Source of the DNA: Syntrophaceae bacterium
GTDB taxonomy: Bacteria; Desulfobacterota; Syntrophia; Syntrophales; UBA2192
Assembly (NCBI GenBank): GCA_013177795.1
Contig: JABLXY010000004.1
Location: 441,584 to 505,583, forward strand
Reading direction: 5' to 3'
DNA: 64,000 nucleotides
Shown here: positions 42,480 to 50,170 of the stretch, one piece after another
Layout: each line of letters opens with the position of its first letter
Numbering within the stretch: position 1 is the stretch's first letter
The notes under the pieces: generated by a model
What the model was told of the DNA's origin: nothing
Database searches by the model: none
What the model saw: only the letters and a program-made list of their open reading frames with translations
Program-made: the position numbers and the translations under genes

Positions 42480-42734
42480 ATGCCGTTTGGAAAAGGAGCA
42501 GGACAGGGTGGCGGCCGCGGTGCAGGAGGCGGAGGCCGGGGAGGCGGACGAGGTGCCGAAGGCGGCCGCGGCCCGGGCGGAGGCGGGGGACGCATGGGAG
42601 GCACCCGCGCGGGCGCGGGCCCCGGCGGGAACTGCCTGTGCCCGAACTGCGGGACCAAGACGCCCCACACCCCCGGCGTTCCCTGCTACACGGTCAAGTG
42701 TCCCGAGTGCGGGTCGGCCATGGTGCGGGAGTAA
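42480..42734 (+). CDS. Glycine-rich protein with C-terminal zinc ribbon
   Basis: The 84-aa product has about 45 residues of Gly/Arg/Ala repeats after MPFGKGAGQ, then CLCPNCGTK and a KCPECGSAM ribbon, two CxxC pairs likely to bind zinc or an Fe-S cluster. AGGAGG lies 6 nt before the ATG, a strong signal for translation. No family is recognised. It lies 5 bp before the first MinD-ferredoxin gene. Confidence 0.75.
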   Translation: MPFGKGAGQGGGRGAGGGGRGGGRGAEGGRGPGGGGGRMGGTRAGAGPGGNCLCPNCGTKTPHTPGVPCYTVKCPECGSAMVRE

Positions 42735-42739
42735 CCGGC

Positions 42740-43627
42740 ATGGTGATCGCCGTAGCAAGCGGAAAGGGCGGGACGGGCAAGACGACCGTGGCGGTCAGCC
42801 TGGCCCGCGTGCTGGGGGACGTCCATCTCCTCGACTGCGACGTGGAGGAGCCGAACGCCCATCTTTTCCTGAAACCCGAGCTTACGGAGAAAATCCCGGC
42901 CCGGGTCATGGTGCCCGAGATCATCGAGGAGAAATGTACCTACTGCGGGAAATGCGCGGAGGTCTGCGCCTTCAACGCGATCGCCGTCATCCCCCCGAGG
43001 GCCGGTCTCAAGGGCGGTGTTCTCGTCTTTCCGAATCTGTGTCACAGTTGCGGTGCCTGTTACCTCCTCTGCCCGGAGGGTGCCATCCGTGAGGTTCCCC
43101 GGGAGATCGGCGTTGTCGAAGCAGGGTGGGCTGGGGCCATCCGCTTCGTCCACGGCCGCCTGCATGTCGGCGAAGCCATGTCTCCCCCGCTGATCCGGCA
43201 GGTCAAGAAGCATATCGATCGGACCCGGACGACCCTCATCGATGCGCCCCCGGGCACCTCATGCCCGGTAATCAATGCCCTGGACGGCAGCGATTACTGC
43301 CTGCTGGTTACGGAACCGACCCCGTTCGGCCTCAACGACCTCATCCTCGCCGTCGAGGTTCTCCGGGTCATGGGGATCCCGCACGGGCTCGTCATCAACC
43401 GGTGCGACATCGGCGACGACGGGGTGGAATCCTATGCCAAGGCCAACGGCATCCCGGTGCTGATGCGCATCCCCTTTGACAGGACGATCGCGGAGCTCTA
43501 CTCCCGGGGGCTCAGCGTCGTCGAAACGGACGGGGAGTACGCGGAAAAATTCCGCGGCCTCTACGAGGCGATCAGGAATCATTATGAAGCAGATCGTGGT
43601 GATCAGCGGCAAAGGCGGCACGGGTAA
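42740..43627 (+). CDS. MinD-superfamily ATPase with inserted 2[4Fe-4S] ferredoxin domain, paralogue 1
   Basis: The 295-aa protein has the deviant Walker [10 protein letters not shown], a central ferredoxin insert with [11 protein letters not shown] and CHSCGACYLLC, and the switch motif DAPPGTSCPV. Such proteins join an Mrp/NBP35-like ATPase to two Fe-S clusters and are found in NifX/Mrp clusters of anaerobes. They may move Fe-S clusters or electrons to client proteins. The 3' end overlaps the next gene by 44 bases. Confidence 0.9.
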   Translation: MVIAVASGKGGTGKTTVAVSLARVLGDVHLLDCDVEEPNAHLFLKPELTEKIPARVMVPEIIEEKCTYCGKCAEVCAFNAIAVIPPRAGLKGGVLVFPNLCHSCGACYLLCPEGAIREVPREIGVVEAGWAGAIRFVHGRLHVGEAMSPPLIRQVKKHIDRTRTTLIDAPPGTSCPVINALDGSDYCLLVTEPTPFGLNDLILAVEVLRVMGIPHGLVINRCDIGDDGVESYAKANGIPVLMRIPFDRTIAELYSRGLSVVETDGEYAEKFRGLYEAIRNHYEADRGDQRQRRHG

Positions 43628-44474
43628 GACGATCCTCACGGCGTCGCTCGCCTCGCTGGCGAAGAACAAGGTCATGGTCGACTGCGACGTCGACGCGGCA
43701 GACCTGCATCTCCTGCTCAACCCGCGCGTCGTCGAGACGCACGAGTTCCGGAGCGGCAAGACCGCGCGGATCGACCCGGACATCTGCATCGGATGCGGCA
43801 AGTGCGCCGAGGTGTGCCGATTCGATGCGATCCGCGGGGCCGACGACCGCTTCGCCGTTGATCCCCTCGCCTGCGAGGGCTGCGGGCTCTGCGCCCGCAT
43901 CTGCCCCGTCGAGGCCGTCGAAATGGGGGAAAACCTTTGCGGCCATTGGTACCTGTCGGAGACGGCCTATGGGCCCTTCGTCCACGCGAAGCTGGGCATC
44001 GCCCAGGAGAATTCGGGGAAACTCGTCGCCCTGATCCGGGAGAAGGCGAAAGAGCTTGCCCAATCGAGCAACATGGACTATGTGATCATCGACGGCCCCC
44101 CGGGGATCGGCTGCCCCGTGCTGGCCTCGCTCACCGGGACGGACCTCGCCGTCATCGTCACGGAGCCGACCCTGTCGGGCATCCACGATGCGCGCCGGGT
44201 GCTCGAGCTGGCCCGGCATTTCCGCATCCCCGCCGGCCTCGTGATCAACAAGTGGGACATCAACCCGGAGCGCAGCCGCGAAATCGAGGCCCTATGCGCC
44301 GACGAGGGGGTGCGCCTCCTGGGGCGGATTCCCTTCTCGAAACGGGTGGCCGAATCCCTGATCCGTGCGGTCCCCTACGTCGAGACGGCCGAGGATGAAG
44401 TCGCCGCGGCGATCCGCAGCGCATGGGAAAAGATCGATTCCGAACCGGCGGGCAAGGACTGCCGGCCGTCATAG
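43584..44474 (+). CDS. MinD-superfamily ATPase with inserted 2[4Fe-4S] ferredoxin domain, paralogue 2
   Basis: The 296-aa protein has the same layout as paralogue 1: [20 protein letters not shown] and [11 protein letters not shown], then [10 protein letters not shown]. Its overlap with paralogue 1 suggests translational coupling and perhaps a heterodimer. The two are clearly divergent, so this is an old duplication. [12 protein letters not shown] is the natural N-terminus; the start lies inside the preceding gene. Confidence 0.9.
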   Translation: MKQIVVISGKGGTGKTILTASLASLAKNKVMVDCDVDAADLHLLLNPRVVETHEFRSGKTARIDPDICIGCGKCAEVCRFDAIRGADDRFAVDPLACEGCGLCARICPVEAVEMGENLCGHWYLSETAYGPFVHAKLGIAQENSGKLVALIREKAKELAQSSNMDYVIIDGPPGIGCPVLASLTGTDLAVIVTEPTLSGIHDARRVLELARHFRIPAGLVINKWDINPERSREIEALCADEGVRLLGRIPFSKRVAESLIRAVPYVETAEDEVAAAIRSAWEKIDSEPAGKDCRPS

Positions 44475-44508
44475 GAAATCCCAGAAAGGAGTCACACAGC
44501 ATCAACCC

Positions 44509-45327
44509 ATGAAACCGATCCAGATCCAAGAACCGAAGGACGAAGACAAGCAGCTCAAGGACCGGATGTCCCGGATCAAGCACAAGATCATCGTGATGAG
44601 CGGCAAGGGCGGCGTGGGGAAGACCTCGGTCGCCGTCAACCTCTCCTATACCCTGGCGAGGGCCGGCCGGGAGGTCGGGATTCTCGACATCGACCTCCAC
44701 GGACCCAACATCGCCAAGATGCTGGGCGTCGAGGGACAGGGCCTCGTCGGGTCGGATAACGGGATCGAGCCCGTCCGGGTGCTCCCCAACCTGAAGGCGG
44801 CAAGCATCGCCTTCGCCCTGCCCAGTGCGGACAACCCGATCGTGTGGCGCGGCCCCATGAAGGCCAACGCCATACGGCAGTTTCTCGAGGAGGTGAATTG
44901 GGGCGAACTGGACTTCCTGATCGTCGACTCGCCGCCCGGCACGGGCGACGAGCCGCTGAGCGCCTGCCAGCTCATCCCGGATGTCAGCGGGGCCGTCATC
45001 GTCACGACGCCCCAGGACGTCTCGATCCTCGACGCGCGGAAAAGCGTGTTCTTCGCGCGCCAGCTCAAGATTCCTGTTCTCGGGATCATCGAGAACATGA
45101 GCGGCTTCGTCTGCCCGCACTGCGGGAAGGAAACGCTCCTGTTCAAGCAGGGGGGCGGCGAGAGGGCCGCGAAGGACCTCGGCGTGCCCTTCCTCGGGCG
45201 AATCCCCTTCGAACCGGAGCTGGTGGAGATGGCCGACCGGGGGCTCCCCTTCGTCCAATCACGGAAGGACTCGCCGTCGGCGGCCGCGTTCCAGGGGATC
45301 GTGCGGCACATCGTGACCTCCCTTTGA
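44509..45327 (+). CDS. Mrp/NBP35-family Fe-S cluster carrier ATPase
   Basis: The 272-aa ATPase has [35 protein letters not shown], and the Cys pair CPHCG that bridges a 4Fe-4S cluster at the dimer interface. It is a carrier that delivers clusters to apo-enzymes. The ribosome site AAAGGAG lies 18 nt upstream of the ATG, which is unusually far. Together with the two ferredoxin ATPases it gives three related P-loop proteins in one operon. Confidence 0.9.
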   Translation: MKPIQIQEPKDEDKQLKDRMSRIKHKIIVMSGKGGVGKTSVAVNLSYTLARAGREVGILDIDLHGPNIAKMLGVEGQGLVGSDNGIEPVRVLPNLKAASIAFALPSADNPIVWRGPMKANAIRQFLEEVNWGELDFLIVDSPPGTGDEPLSACQLIPDVSGAVIVTTPQDVSILDARKSVFFARQLKIPVLGIIENMSGFVCPHCGKETLLFKQGGGERAAKDLGVPFLGRIPFEPELVEMADRGLPFVQSRKDSPSAAAFQGIVRHIVTSL

Positions 45328-45354
45328 GGCGAGTCCCGAAAGGAGGGCCAAACG

Positions 45355-45594
45355 ATGCCGATTTACGAGTATCAATGCGGAAACTGCGGCGGGCTGTCGG
45401 AATTCCTCGTGGACAGCAGCGGGCGGGACGAGCCCGTCGCCTGCCGGATGTGCGGCAGCGGTGACATGAAGCGGGTCCTCTCGCCGAGCGTCATCGGCCG
45501 GAGCCGTGGTCCATCGGGCGGTCGCCCCTGCTGCGGGAGGGACGAGCGATGCGATCGGCCGCCCTGCGGCGGGGAAGGCCGGTGTGATCGGTGA
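45355..45594 (+). CDS. FmdB-type zinc ribbon protein
   Basis: The 79-aa protein has MPIYEYQCGNCG and CRMCGSGDMKRVLSP, the FmdB/CxxC_CxxC_SSSS regulatory zinc ribbon, then a Cys-rich tail (CCGRDERCDRPPCGG). FmdB proteins occur beside Fe-S and formamidase operons; the function is unproven. AAAGGAGG precedes the ATG. Confidence 0.85.
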   Translation: MPIYEYQCGNCGGLSEFLVDSSGRDEPVACRMCGSGDMKRVLSPSVIGRSRGPSGGRPCCGRDERCDRPPCGGEGRCDR

Positions 45595-45709
45595 TCGGGG
45601 CGGGGACCGCCGATGCCGTTCTGCCTTGCAAAGGCCCGATTGATTCCGGGGGCCGGTTGTGCTTAAGGGGAAGGAAAAAGGGTGACCGGCAGGAAGGGAA
45701 CCTGTCTCG

Positions 45710-46147
45710 ATGGAACGCGACGCGGAAACGATACGGGCGCTGCTGGAGATGCTCTTCCAGCGCACCGGCAGGCGCTACACGGAAAAACTGATCCGGCTCG
45801 GGACGGACGCGACGAACAACCGCCGCATCGAAAAGCCCGACGGCTACGCGACGCTCGTGGGCGAGTGCGGCGACACGGTGGAGTTCTTTCTCCGGGTGAA
45901 GGACGGGCGGATCGAGGACGCCGCCTTCACCATAGACGGCTGCATCTCCGCCTTCGCGTCGATGGCCGCCGCCGCCGAGATGGCGCGGGGCAGGACCCTT
46001 CGGGGCTGCCTGAACATCAACCAGAGCGCCATCGCGGAGTATCTCGGCGGGATGCCCGAGGAGGACCGCCACTGCGCCCTGCTGGCGGCCCGGGCCCTCC
46101 AGAAGGCCCTGCGGGACTACGCCGTCGGGAAAACCCGGAAAGGCTGA
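45710..46147 (+). CDS. NifU/IscU-type Fe-S cluster scaffold protein
   Basis: The 145-aa protein has a NifU N-terminal-like fold with GYATLVGECGDTVEFFLRV, FTIDGCISAFASMAA and a third Cys near HCALLAARALQ, giving the three-cysteine scaffold site. Scaffold proteins of this class assemble 2Fe-2S or 4Fe-4S clusters. It closes the NifX/MinD/Mrp cluster and gives a plausible source of clusters for the carrier ATPases. AGGAAGGGAA precedes the ATG. Confidence 0.85.
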   Translation: MERDAETIRALLEMLFQRTGRRYTEKLIRLGTDATNNRRIEKPDGYATLVGECGDTVEFFLRVKDGRIEDAAFTIDGCISAFASMAAAAEMARGRTLRGCLNINQSAIAEYLGGMPEEDRHCALLAARALQKALRDYAVGKTRKG

Positions 46148-46222
46148 ACAGGAATGGAAGCAGCATCATGAAACGCGGATGACGTTACGTGATGCAACAC
46201 GAGTGTGAAAGGGAGAGAGGTT

Positions 46223-47248
46223 ATGTTCCACGAGGAAAGATGCGACTTTTGCGGAGACTGCCTGGCGCGTTGCAAGTACCTGGACTTCGACAAGGAGAGC
46301 GGTTCGGCGGCGATGCGGAAGCTCGTCGCGGGCGAGAAGTCCGACTGGATCTACGACTGCGTGACCTGCCTGGCCTGTGACGAGTACTGCCCGACGAAGG
46401 CCCGGCCCTTCGACCTCATCATGCAGCGGATGGAGGAGGCGGGGGATTTCACGGACCCGAAGCTGCGCGCCGACATGGCGGCGCGGTTCAAGTTCGAAGG
46501 GGAGCCGAAGCCCGTTCCGCCCGCCGAGCGCGTCATGTCGATCTGCGTCATGCAGGGCAACATGCCCTGGGCCATCCAGGGGCAGCTCTTCGAGACGATC
46601 CCCCTGCTCAAGGGGAAGCACTACTTCTGCAACGTGCTCTTCTCCCACATGGGCGACGAGTCGATCCTGCGCGAGCGCATCCAGGGGATGGTGGACAACC
46701 TGGCCAAGTCCGGGGCGAAGGAAATCGTCTTCCTGCACGACGACTGCTACGCGGCGCTCATGGGCATCGCCCCCGAGCTGGGGATCAAGGTCCCCTTCAA
46801 GCCGATCCACCTCTTCGAGCACCTCCGGGACGTCCTGAAGGAGAAGAAGGGGAGCCTGAAGAAACTCGGCATGAAGGTCGCCTACCAGCGGCCCTGCGCC
46901 TCGCGCTACACGCCGGAGAAGGACCCCATCGTAAACGAGATCTTCGACCTCATCGGGGTGACGCGCATGAAGCGGCGGTACGAGGGCGAGGACGCCCTGT
47001 GCTGCGGCGTGGAGGTGGCGGGCCCGGGCCTCAAGCTCTTCCCCCGCGGGAAGAATTTCGAGCCCTTCCGGGTGAAGAACGTCGAGGACGCGAAGGCCAG
47101 CGGCGCCGAGGCGATGGTGTACCTCTGCCCCATGTGCTTCACGATTCTCAACAAGAAGGTCCGCGAGGCGGGCATGAAGAATTACATGATCAGCGACCTC
47201 TGCCGGCTCGCCCTCGGCGAGGAGCTTCCGGCGGACAGGCCCCAGTGA
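46223..47248 (+). CDS. Heterodisulfide-reductase-like iron-sulfur protein (CCG domains)
   Basis: The 341-aa protein starts with two ferredoxin-type cysteine sets (CDFCGDCLARC and CVTCLACDEYC), then a CCG region in which RPCASRY, ALCCGVE and LCPMC resemble the cysteine-rich domain of HdrB/HdrD and GlpC-type proteins. Such proteins pass electrons between ferredoxins or flavins and a thiol-disulfide or quinone partner. It lies between the NifU scaffold and the selenoperoxiredoxin, all on the plus strand, and may reduce the latter. AGGGAGAGAGG precedes the ATG. Confidence 0.85.
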   Translation: MFHEERCDFCGDCLARCKYLDFDKESGSAAMRKLVAGEKSDWIYDCVTCLACDEYCPTKARPFDLIMQRMEEAGDFTDPKLRADMAARFKFEGEPKPVPPAERVMSICVMQGNMPWAIQGQLFETIPLLKGKHYFCNVLFSHMGDESILRERIQGMVDNLAKSGAKEIVFLHDDCYAALMGIAPELGIKVPFKPIHLFEHLRDVLKEKKGSLKKLGMKVAYQRPCASRYTPEKDPIVNEIFDLIGVTRMKRRYEGEDALCCGVEVAGPGLKLFPRGKNFEPFRVKNVEDAKASGAEAMVYLCPMCFTILNKKVREAGMKNYMISDLCRLALGEELPADRPQ

Positions 47249-47337
47249 TCCCCGGAGACGGCCGGAGGTGAAAAGACCCTTGCGGGGCACGACCCGGCCG
47301 TTTACAATGCATCCTGTTGAGAAAGGAGGTGGACCCA

Positions 47338-48063
47338 TTGGCTGAAGAGATCAAGGCAGGCTGTGCGAGGCCGACAGGGGGGCTCGTCGGCGAGGAGCCC
47401 CCAGGGGACAAACCAGCGGAAGCGGCGGAACCGAAGAAGGAGGTGAGGTCCATGATCATGATCGGCAGGAAGGCGCCCGATTTCATGGCGCCGGGGTATT
47501 TCCAGGGAAAGTTCATCAACGTGCATCTCTCGGACTACCTGGGCAGGTGGGTGCTTCTCTGCTTCTACCCGGGGGATTTCACCTTCGTCTGAGCGACCGA
47601 GATATCGGCGGTCGCCGATAGACACGCGGAATTCGAGAAGCTCGGGGTCCAGGTGCTCACCATGAGCATCGACAGCGTGTTCGTCCACAAGATGTGGGTG
47701 GATCACGAGATCTCCAAGATGGTCAAGACGGGGGTCGTTCCCTACCCGATGCTCTCCGACGTGGGGGGCAAGGTGGGCACGGCCTACGGCGTCTTCGACG
47801 ACCTGGCCGGGGTGGAGACCCGGGGCCGCTTCATCATCGACCCTGACGGGGTGATCCAGGGCTACGAGGTCCTGACCCCGCCCGTGGGCCGCAACGTCTC
47901 AGAGACCCTTCGGCAGATTCAGGCCTTCCAGCATGTCCGCAACAGCGGCGGCACGGAGGCCACGCCCTCGGGCTGGCGTCCCGGCAAGCTCACCCTCAAG
48001 CCCGGCCCCGACCTGGTCGGCAACGTCTGGAAGGTCTGGAAGACCGAGATGGAACGGGATTGA
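47338..48063 (+). CDS. Selenocysteine-containing peroxiredoxin (UGA at 47590-47592 read as Sec)
   Basis: The frame from TTG 47338 runs to TGA at 48061 with one internal TGA at codon 85. Reading that codon as Sec gives [13 protein letters not shown], in which Sec replaces the peroxidatic Cys of the PxxxTxxC motif of AhpC/Prx enzymes. Homology continues unbroken afterwards ([25 protein letters not shown]). The usual resolving-cysteine segment (VCPAGW) reads ATPSGW, so the C-terminal resolving Cys is absent; Cys9 in the N-terminal extension is a candidate. AAAGGAGGT lies before TTG 47338; ATG 47452, also with a good ribosome site, would give a shorter form. Confidence 0.9.
47593..47620 (+). promoter_or_regulatory. 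Bacterial SECIS element
   Basis: A 7-bp stem (47603-47609 with 47614-47620) closes the four-base loop GGTC. It begins 10 nt after the UGA at 47590-47592. In the E. coli fdhF SECIS the upper hairpin starts 11 nt after UGA, is 17 nt long and has a GGTC-containing loop bound by SelB. The match in spacing, size and loop is close. The hairpin lies in coding sequence without disturbing the peroxiredoxin alignment. Confidence 0.85.
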
Positions 48064-48096
48064 AAACGGGAGTGATTCGGAGAGAAAGGACACGGG

Positions 48097-48136
48097 ACGG
48101 GCTGGGGCAAGACCCTCAGCCCGTTTCATTTTTTTG
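48097..48136 (+). terminator. Rho-independent terminator after the selenoperoxiredoxin
   Basis: An 8-bp stem (48097-48104 with 48117-48124) extends by a GGG/CCC pair with one bulge, and is followed by TTTCATTTTTTTG. It lies 33 nt beyond the stop codon and separates the peroxiredoxin from the sigma-54 activator gene. Confidence 0.8.
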
Positions 48137-48214
48137 ACAGGAGTGCCGTCTTTACTTTCGAACGGTCTGCTGGTAACTTGAATTGCCTATCTTCGATGAC
48201 GGGCCTTCCGGACA

Positions 48215-49552
48215 ATGCTCACAAAGGACTGCGACCGAATCCTCGACAGCGTGGCCGTAGGCGTTTTCAGCGTCGACACGGACCTGACCATCCGCTTCTT
48301 CAATGCGCAGGCCGAGGCGATCACCGGGTTCACCAAGCAGGAAGCCCTCGGCCGCAAATGCTACGAGATTTTCCGGACCGAGCGGTGTCTCGAGAGATGC
48401 TCCCTCCGCAGGGCGATTGAAACCAAGCGCCAGATCGTCAAGGTCCGCAACGTCATCCTGAACCGGGAAAACCGGGAAGTCCCCGTGGACATCACCGTGT
48501 CCGTCCTCCTCGACGGCGACGGCAACGTCATCGGCGGTGTCGAATCCTTCCTCGACGACTCGGTCAGGGTGTCCCTCGAAAAGGAAATCCGCGGTTCCTG
48601 GCACTTCGAGGACATCGTGGGGCGAGACGACCGGACTCGCAAGGTTTTCGATGTCCTGGGCACCGTGGCCCCCACGGATTCGCACGTCCTGCTCCAGGGA
48701 GAGACGGGCACGGGGAAAGACCTGATCGCCCGCGCCATCCACAACGCAAGCCCGCGCCGGAAGGGTCCCTTCATCAAGGTCAACTGTGCCGCCCTGCCGC
48801 CCCAGCTTCTCGAGTCGGAGCTTTTCGGCTACCGAAAGGGCGCGTTCACCGATGCCAGGACCAACAAGCCGGGGCGCTTCCAGCTGGCACAGGGAGGGAC
48901 GATCTTCCTGGATGAAGTCGGGGAGATGCCGCGGGAGCTGCAGGCCAAGCTTCTGCAGGTCCTCGACGAGAAGGAGTTCTTCCCGCTGGGTTCCACGCAC
49001 CCGGTGAGCGTCGACGTGAGGGTCATCGCCTCGACCAACAGGCGTCTCCGGAAAATGACCGCCGACCGGGACTTCCGTGCGGATCTCTATTATCGGTTGA
49101 GCGTCGTCGAAATCGAGATTCCCCCTCTGAGGGAGAGGCCCGCCGACATCCCCCTGCTCATCGGCCATTTTCTGGACAAGCACGCCCGCCTGAGCGGAAA
49201 GCCCAGGCTCGAGGTCACGCCGGAGTTCATGAGGACCCTTCTGAACTACGGTTACCCGGGGAACGTGCGGGAACTCAAGAATATCATCGAGCACGCCGTC
49301 ATTCTCGCCGGGGCACAGAAGCTCGACGTGCAGTATCTGCCGGCCTATCTTTTGAGTCCCGCCGGACGCGAAGGGGGCGCAGATGAGCGGGGCGCCGCTG
49401 CGGGCGATGACGGCGAGCGAAATTCCCTAAAAGCGCTGCTTCAGACCCACGGCTGGAACCGGACAGCGGCGGCCCGGGCACTCCGGATCAACCGGACAAC
49501 CCTCTGGCGCCGCATGAAAAAGCACGGGCTTCTCCCAGGCGACCCCACCTGA
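48215..49552 (+). CDS. Sigma-54-dependent transcriptional activator (PAS-AAA-HTH)
   Basis: The 445-aa protein has an N-terminal PAS domain (residues about 5-120) with a cysteine group (Cys49, Cys58, Cys62, in KCYEIFRTERCLERC), a sigma-54 AAA+ domain with GETGTGKDL, GTIFLDEVGEM and arginine-finger region PLRERPADIP, and a Fis-type helix-turn-helix (NRTAAARALRINRTTLWRRM). The sigma-54 contact loop is GAFTDA, not GAFTGA. The PAS cysteines could bind a redox or Fe-S signal. It is followed by the inverted repeats and sigma-54 promoter it probably acts on. Confidence 0.9.
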   Translation: MLTKDCDRILDSVAVGVFSVDTDLTIRFFNAQAEAITGFTKQEALGRKCYEIFRTERCLERCSLRRAIETKRQIVKVRNVILNRENREVPVDITVSVLLDGDGNVIGGVESFLDDSVRVSLEKEIRGSWHFEDIVGRDDRTRKVFDVLGTVAPTDSHVLLQGETGTGKDLIARAIHNASPRRKGPFIKVNCAALPPQLLESELFGYRKGAFTDARTNKPGRFQLAQGGTIFLDEVGEMPRELQAKLLQVLDEKEFFPLGSTHPVSVDVRVIASTNRRLRKMTADRDFRADLYYRLSVVEIEIPPLRERPADIPLLIGHFLDKHARLSGKPRLEVTPEFMRTLLNYGYPGNVRELKNIIEHAVILAGAQKLDVQYLPAYLLSPAGREGGADERGAAAGDDGERNSLKALLQTHGWNRTAAARALRINRTTLWRRMKKHGLLPGDPT

Positions 49553-49571
49553 CGTTGCATATTGCGCAACG
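49553..49571. promoter_or_regulatory. Candidate enhancer (UAS) site 1, CGTTGC-N7-GCAACG
   Basis: A 6-bp inverted repeat with a 7-nt spacer begins right after the activator stop codon, about 190 bp upstream of the sigma-54 promoter. Enhancer-binding proteins typically bind paired dyads 80-200 bp upstream. It shares the half-site GTTGC/GCAAC with site 2. Confidence 0.65.
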
Positions 49572-49572
49572 A

Positions 49573-49592
49573 TGTTGCAATTCCAAGCAACA
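49573..49592. promoter_or_regulatory. Candidate enhancer (UAS) site 2, TGTTGC-N8-GCAACA
   Basis: A perfect 6-bp inverted repeat with an 8-nt spacer lies one base after site 1, so the two dyad centres are about 20 bp (two helical turns) apart. That spacing suits cooperative binding by the PAS-AAA-HTH activator encoded just upstream. Further GCAAC half-sites lie at 49651-49671. Confidence 0.7.
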
Positions 49593-49743
49593 ATGTTACA
49601 TCCTTATTTTTGTTAAGATATCTTCTTCTTTCCCGTCTGTTTGCCTAAATGAACGCAACGTTCATGCAACGGGTCGGCAGTTCCGACAGGCCCCGCTGGC
49701 TCTTATCTTTTTGTAATCATTAAAGAATTTTCCGATCTGGTGC

Positions 49744-49760
49744 TGGCATAATTCCTGCCG
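49744..49760 (+). promoter_or_regulatory. Sigma-54 promoter (-24/-12)
   Basis: TGGCATAATTCCTGCC contains GG (49745-49746), 10 bases, GC (49757-49758), the invariant spacing of sigma-54 promoters (TGGCAC-N5-TTGC). The predicted start, near 49770, lies only about 2 nt before the ATG of the next gene. With the enhancer-like repeats and activator gene upstream it suggests sigma-54 control of the 49.8-56.2 kb operon. Confidence 0.75.
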
Positions 49761-49771
49761 TTGCTCATCGC

Positions 49772-50101
49772 ATGAAAAAAATCGCCGTCTGCCAGCTTGC
49801 CGGGCGCATCGCTCCGCTCTACGACACCACGCCCGAATTCGTCGTTTTTTCCATAGATGACCAGCGCCGTGTTCTCGAGCGGTGGACCATCAATGTCGGC
49901 TCCATGACGTCCGCGGAACAGACGGCCATGCTCGGCCAGCTCGGTGTGGAGCTGGTTATCTGCGGCGGGGCGAAACAGGAGTGTCAGTGCCACCTTCGGG
50001 AGCACAACATCCGCTTCATCGATAACGTCATCGGTAATGTCGATGATGCCGTCGCCCGCTATCTCGAGGGGACCCTGCGCAGCGGCGAAGTCATCAATTG
50101 A
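49772..50101 (+). CDS. Single-domain NifX/NafY-like protein
   Basis: The 109-aa protein has the NifX-like fold in short form: KKIAVCQLAGRIAPLYDTTPEFVVFSID, a central ELVICGGAKQECQCHL with three cysteines, and a C-terminal DDAVARYLEGTL helix. These proteins bind Fe-Mo or Fe-S precursors in nitrogenase systems. The extra Cys residues suggest metal binding. No ribosome site lies upstream, and the predicted transcript starts almost at the ATG, so it may be translated from a leaderless mRNA. Confidence 0.75.
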   Translation: MKKIAVCQLAGRIAPLYDTTPEFVVFSIDDQRRVLERWTINVGSMTSAEQTAMLGQLGVELVICGGAKQECQCHLREHNIRFIDNVIGNVDDAVARYLEGTLRSGEVIN

Positions 50102-50170
50102 TCCTTCCGCGCAGGTTGAAGAGGCGAATGAAGCGATTGCGATGAACCGTCTTCGAAGGAGGGCGGATCC

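Noticed and set aside
47590..47592. Peroxiredoxin as a pseudogene split by a stop codon
   Set aside because: The stop is UGA exactly at the catalytic Cys, with a SECIS-like hairpin at the correct distance and intact homology beyond it, so recoding is a better explanation.
48134..48180. Sigma-70 promoter for the sigma-54 activator gene (TTGACA at 48134)
   Set aside because: No acceptable -10 hexamer lies 16-18 bp downstream, and the TTGACA overlaps the T-run of the preceding terminator.
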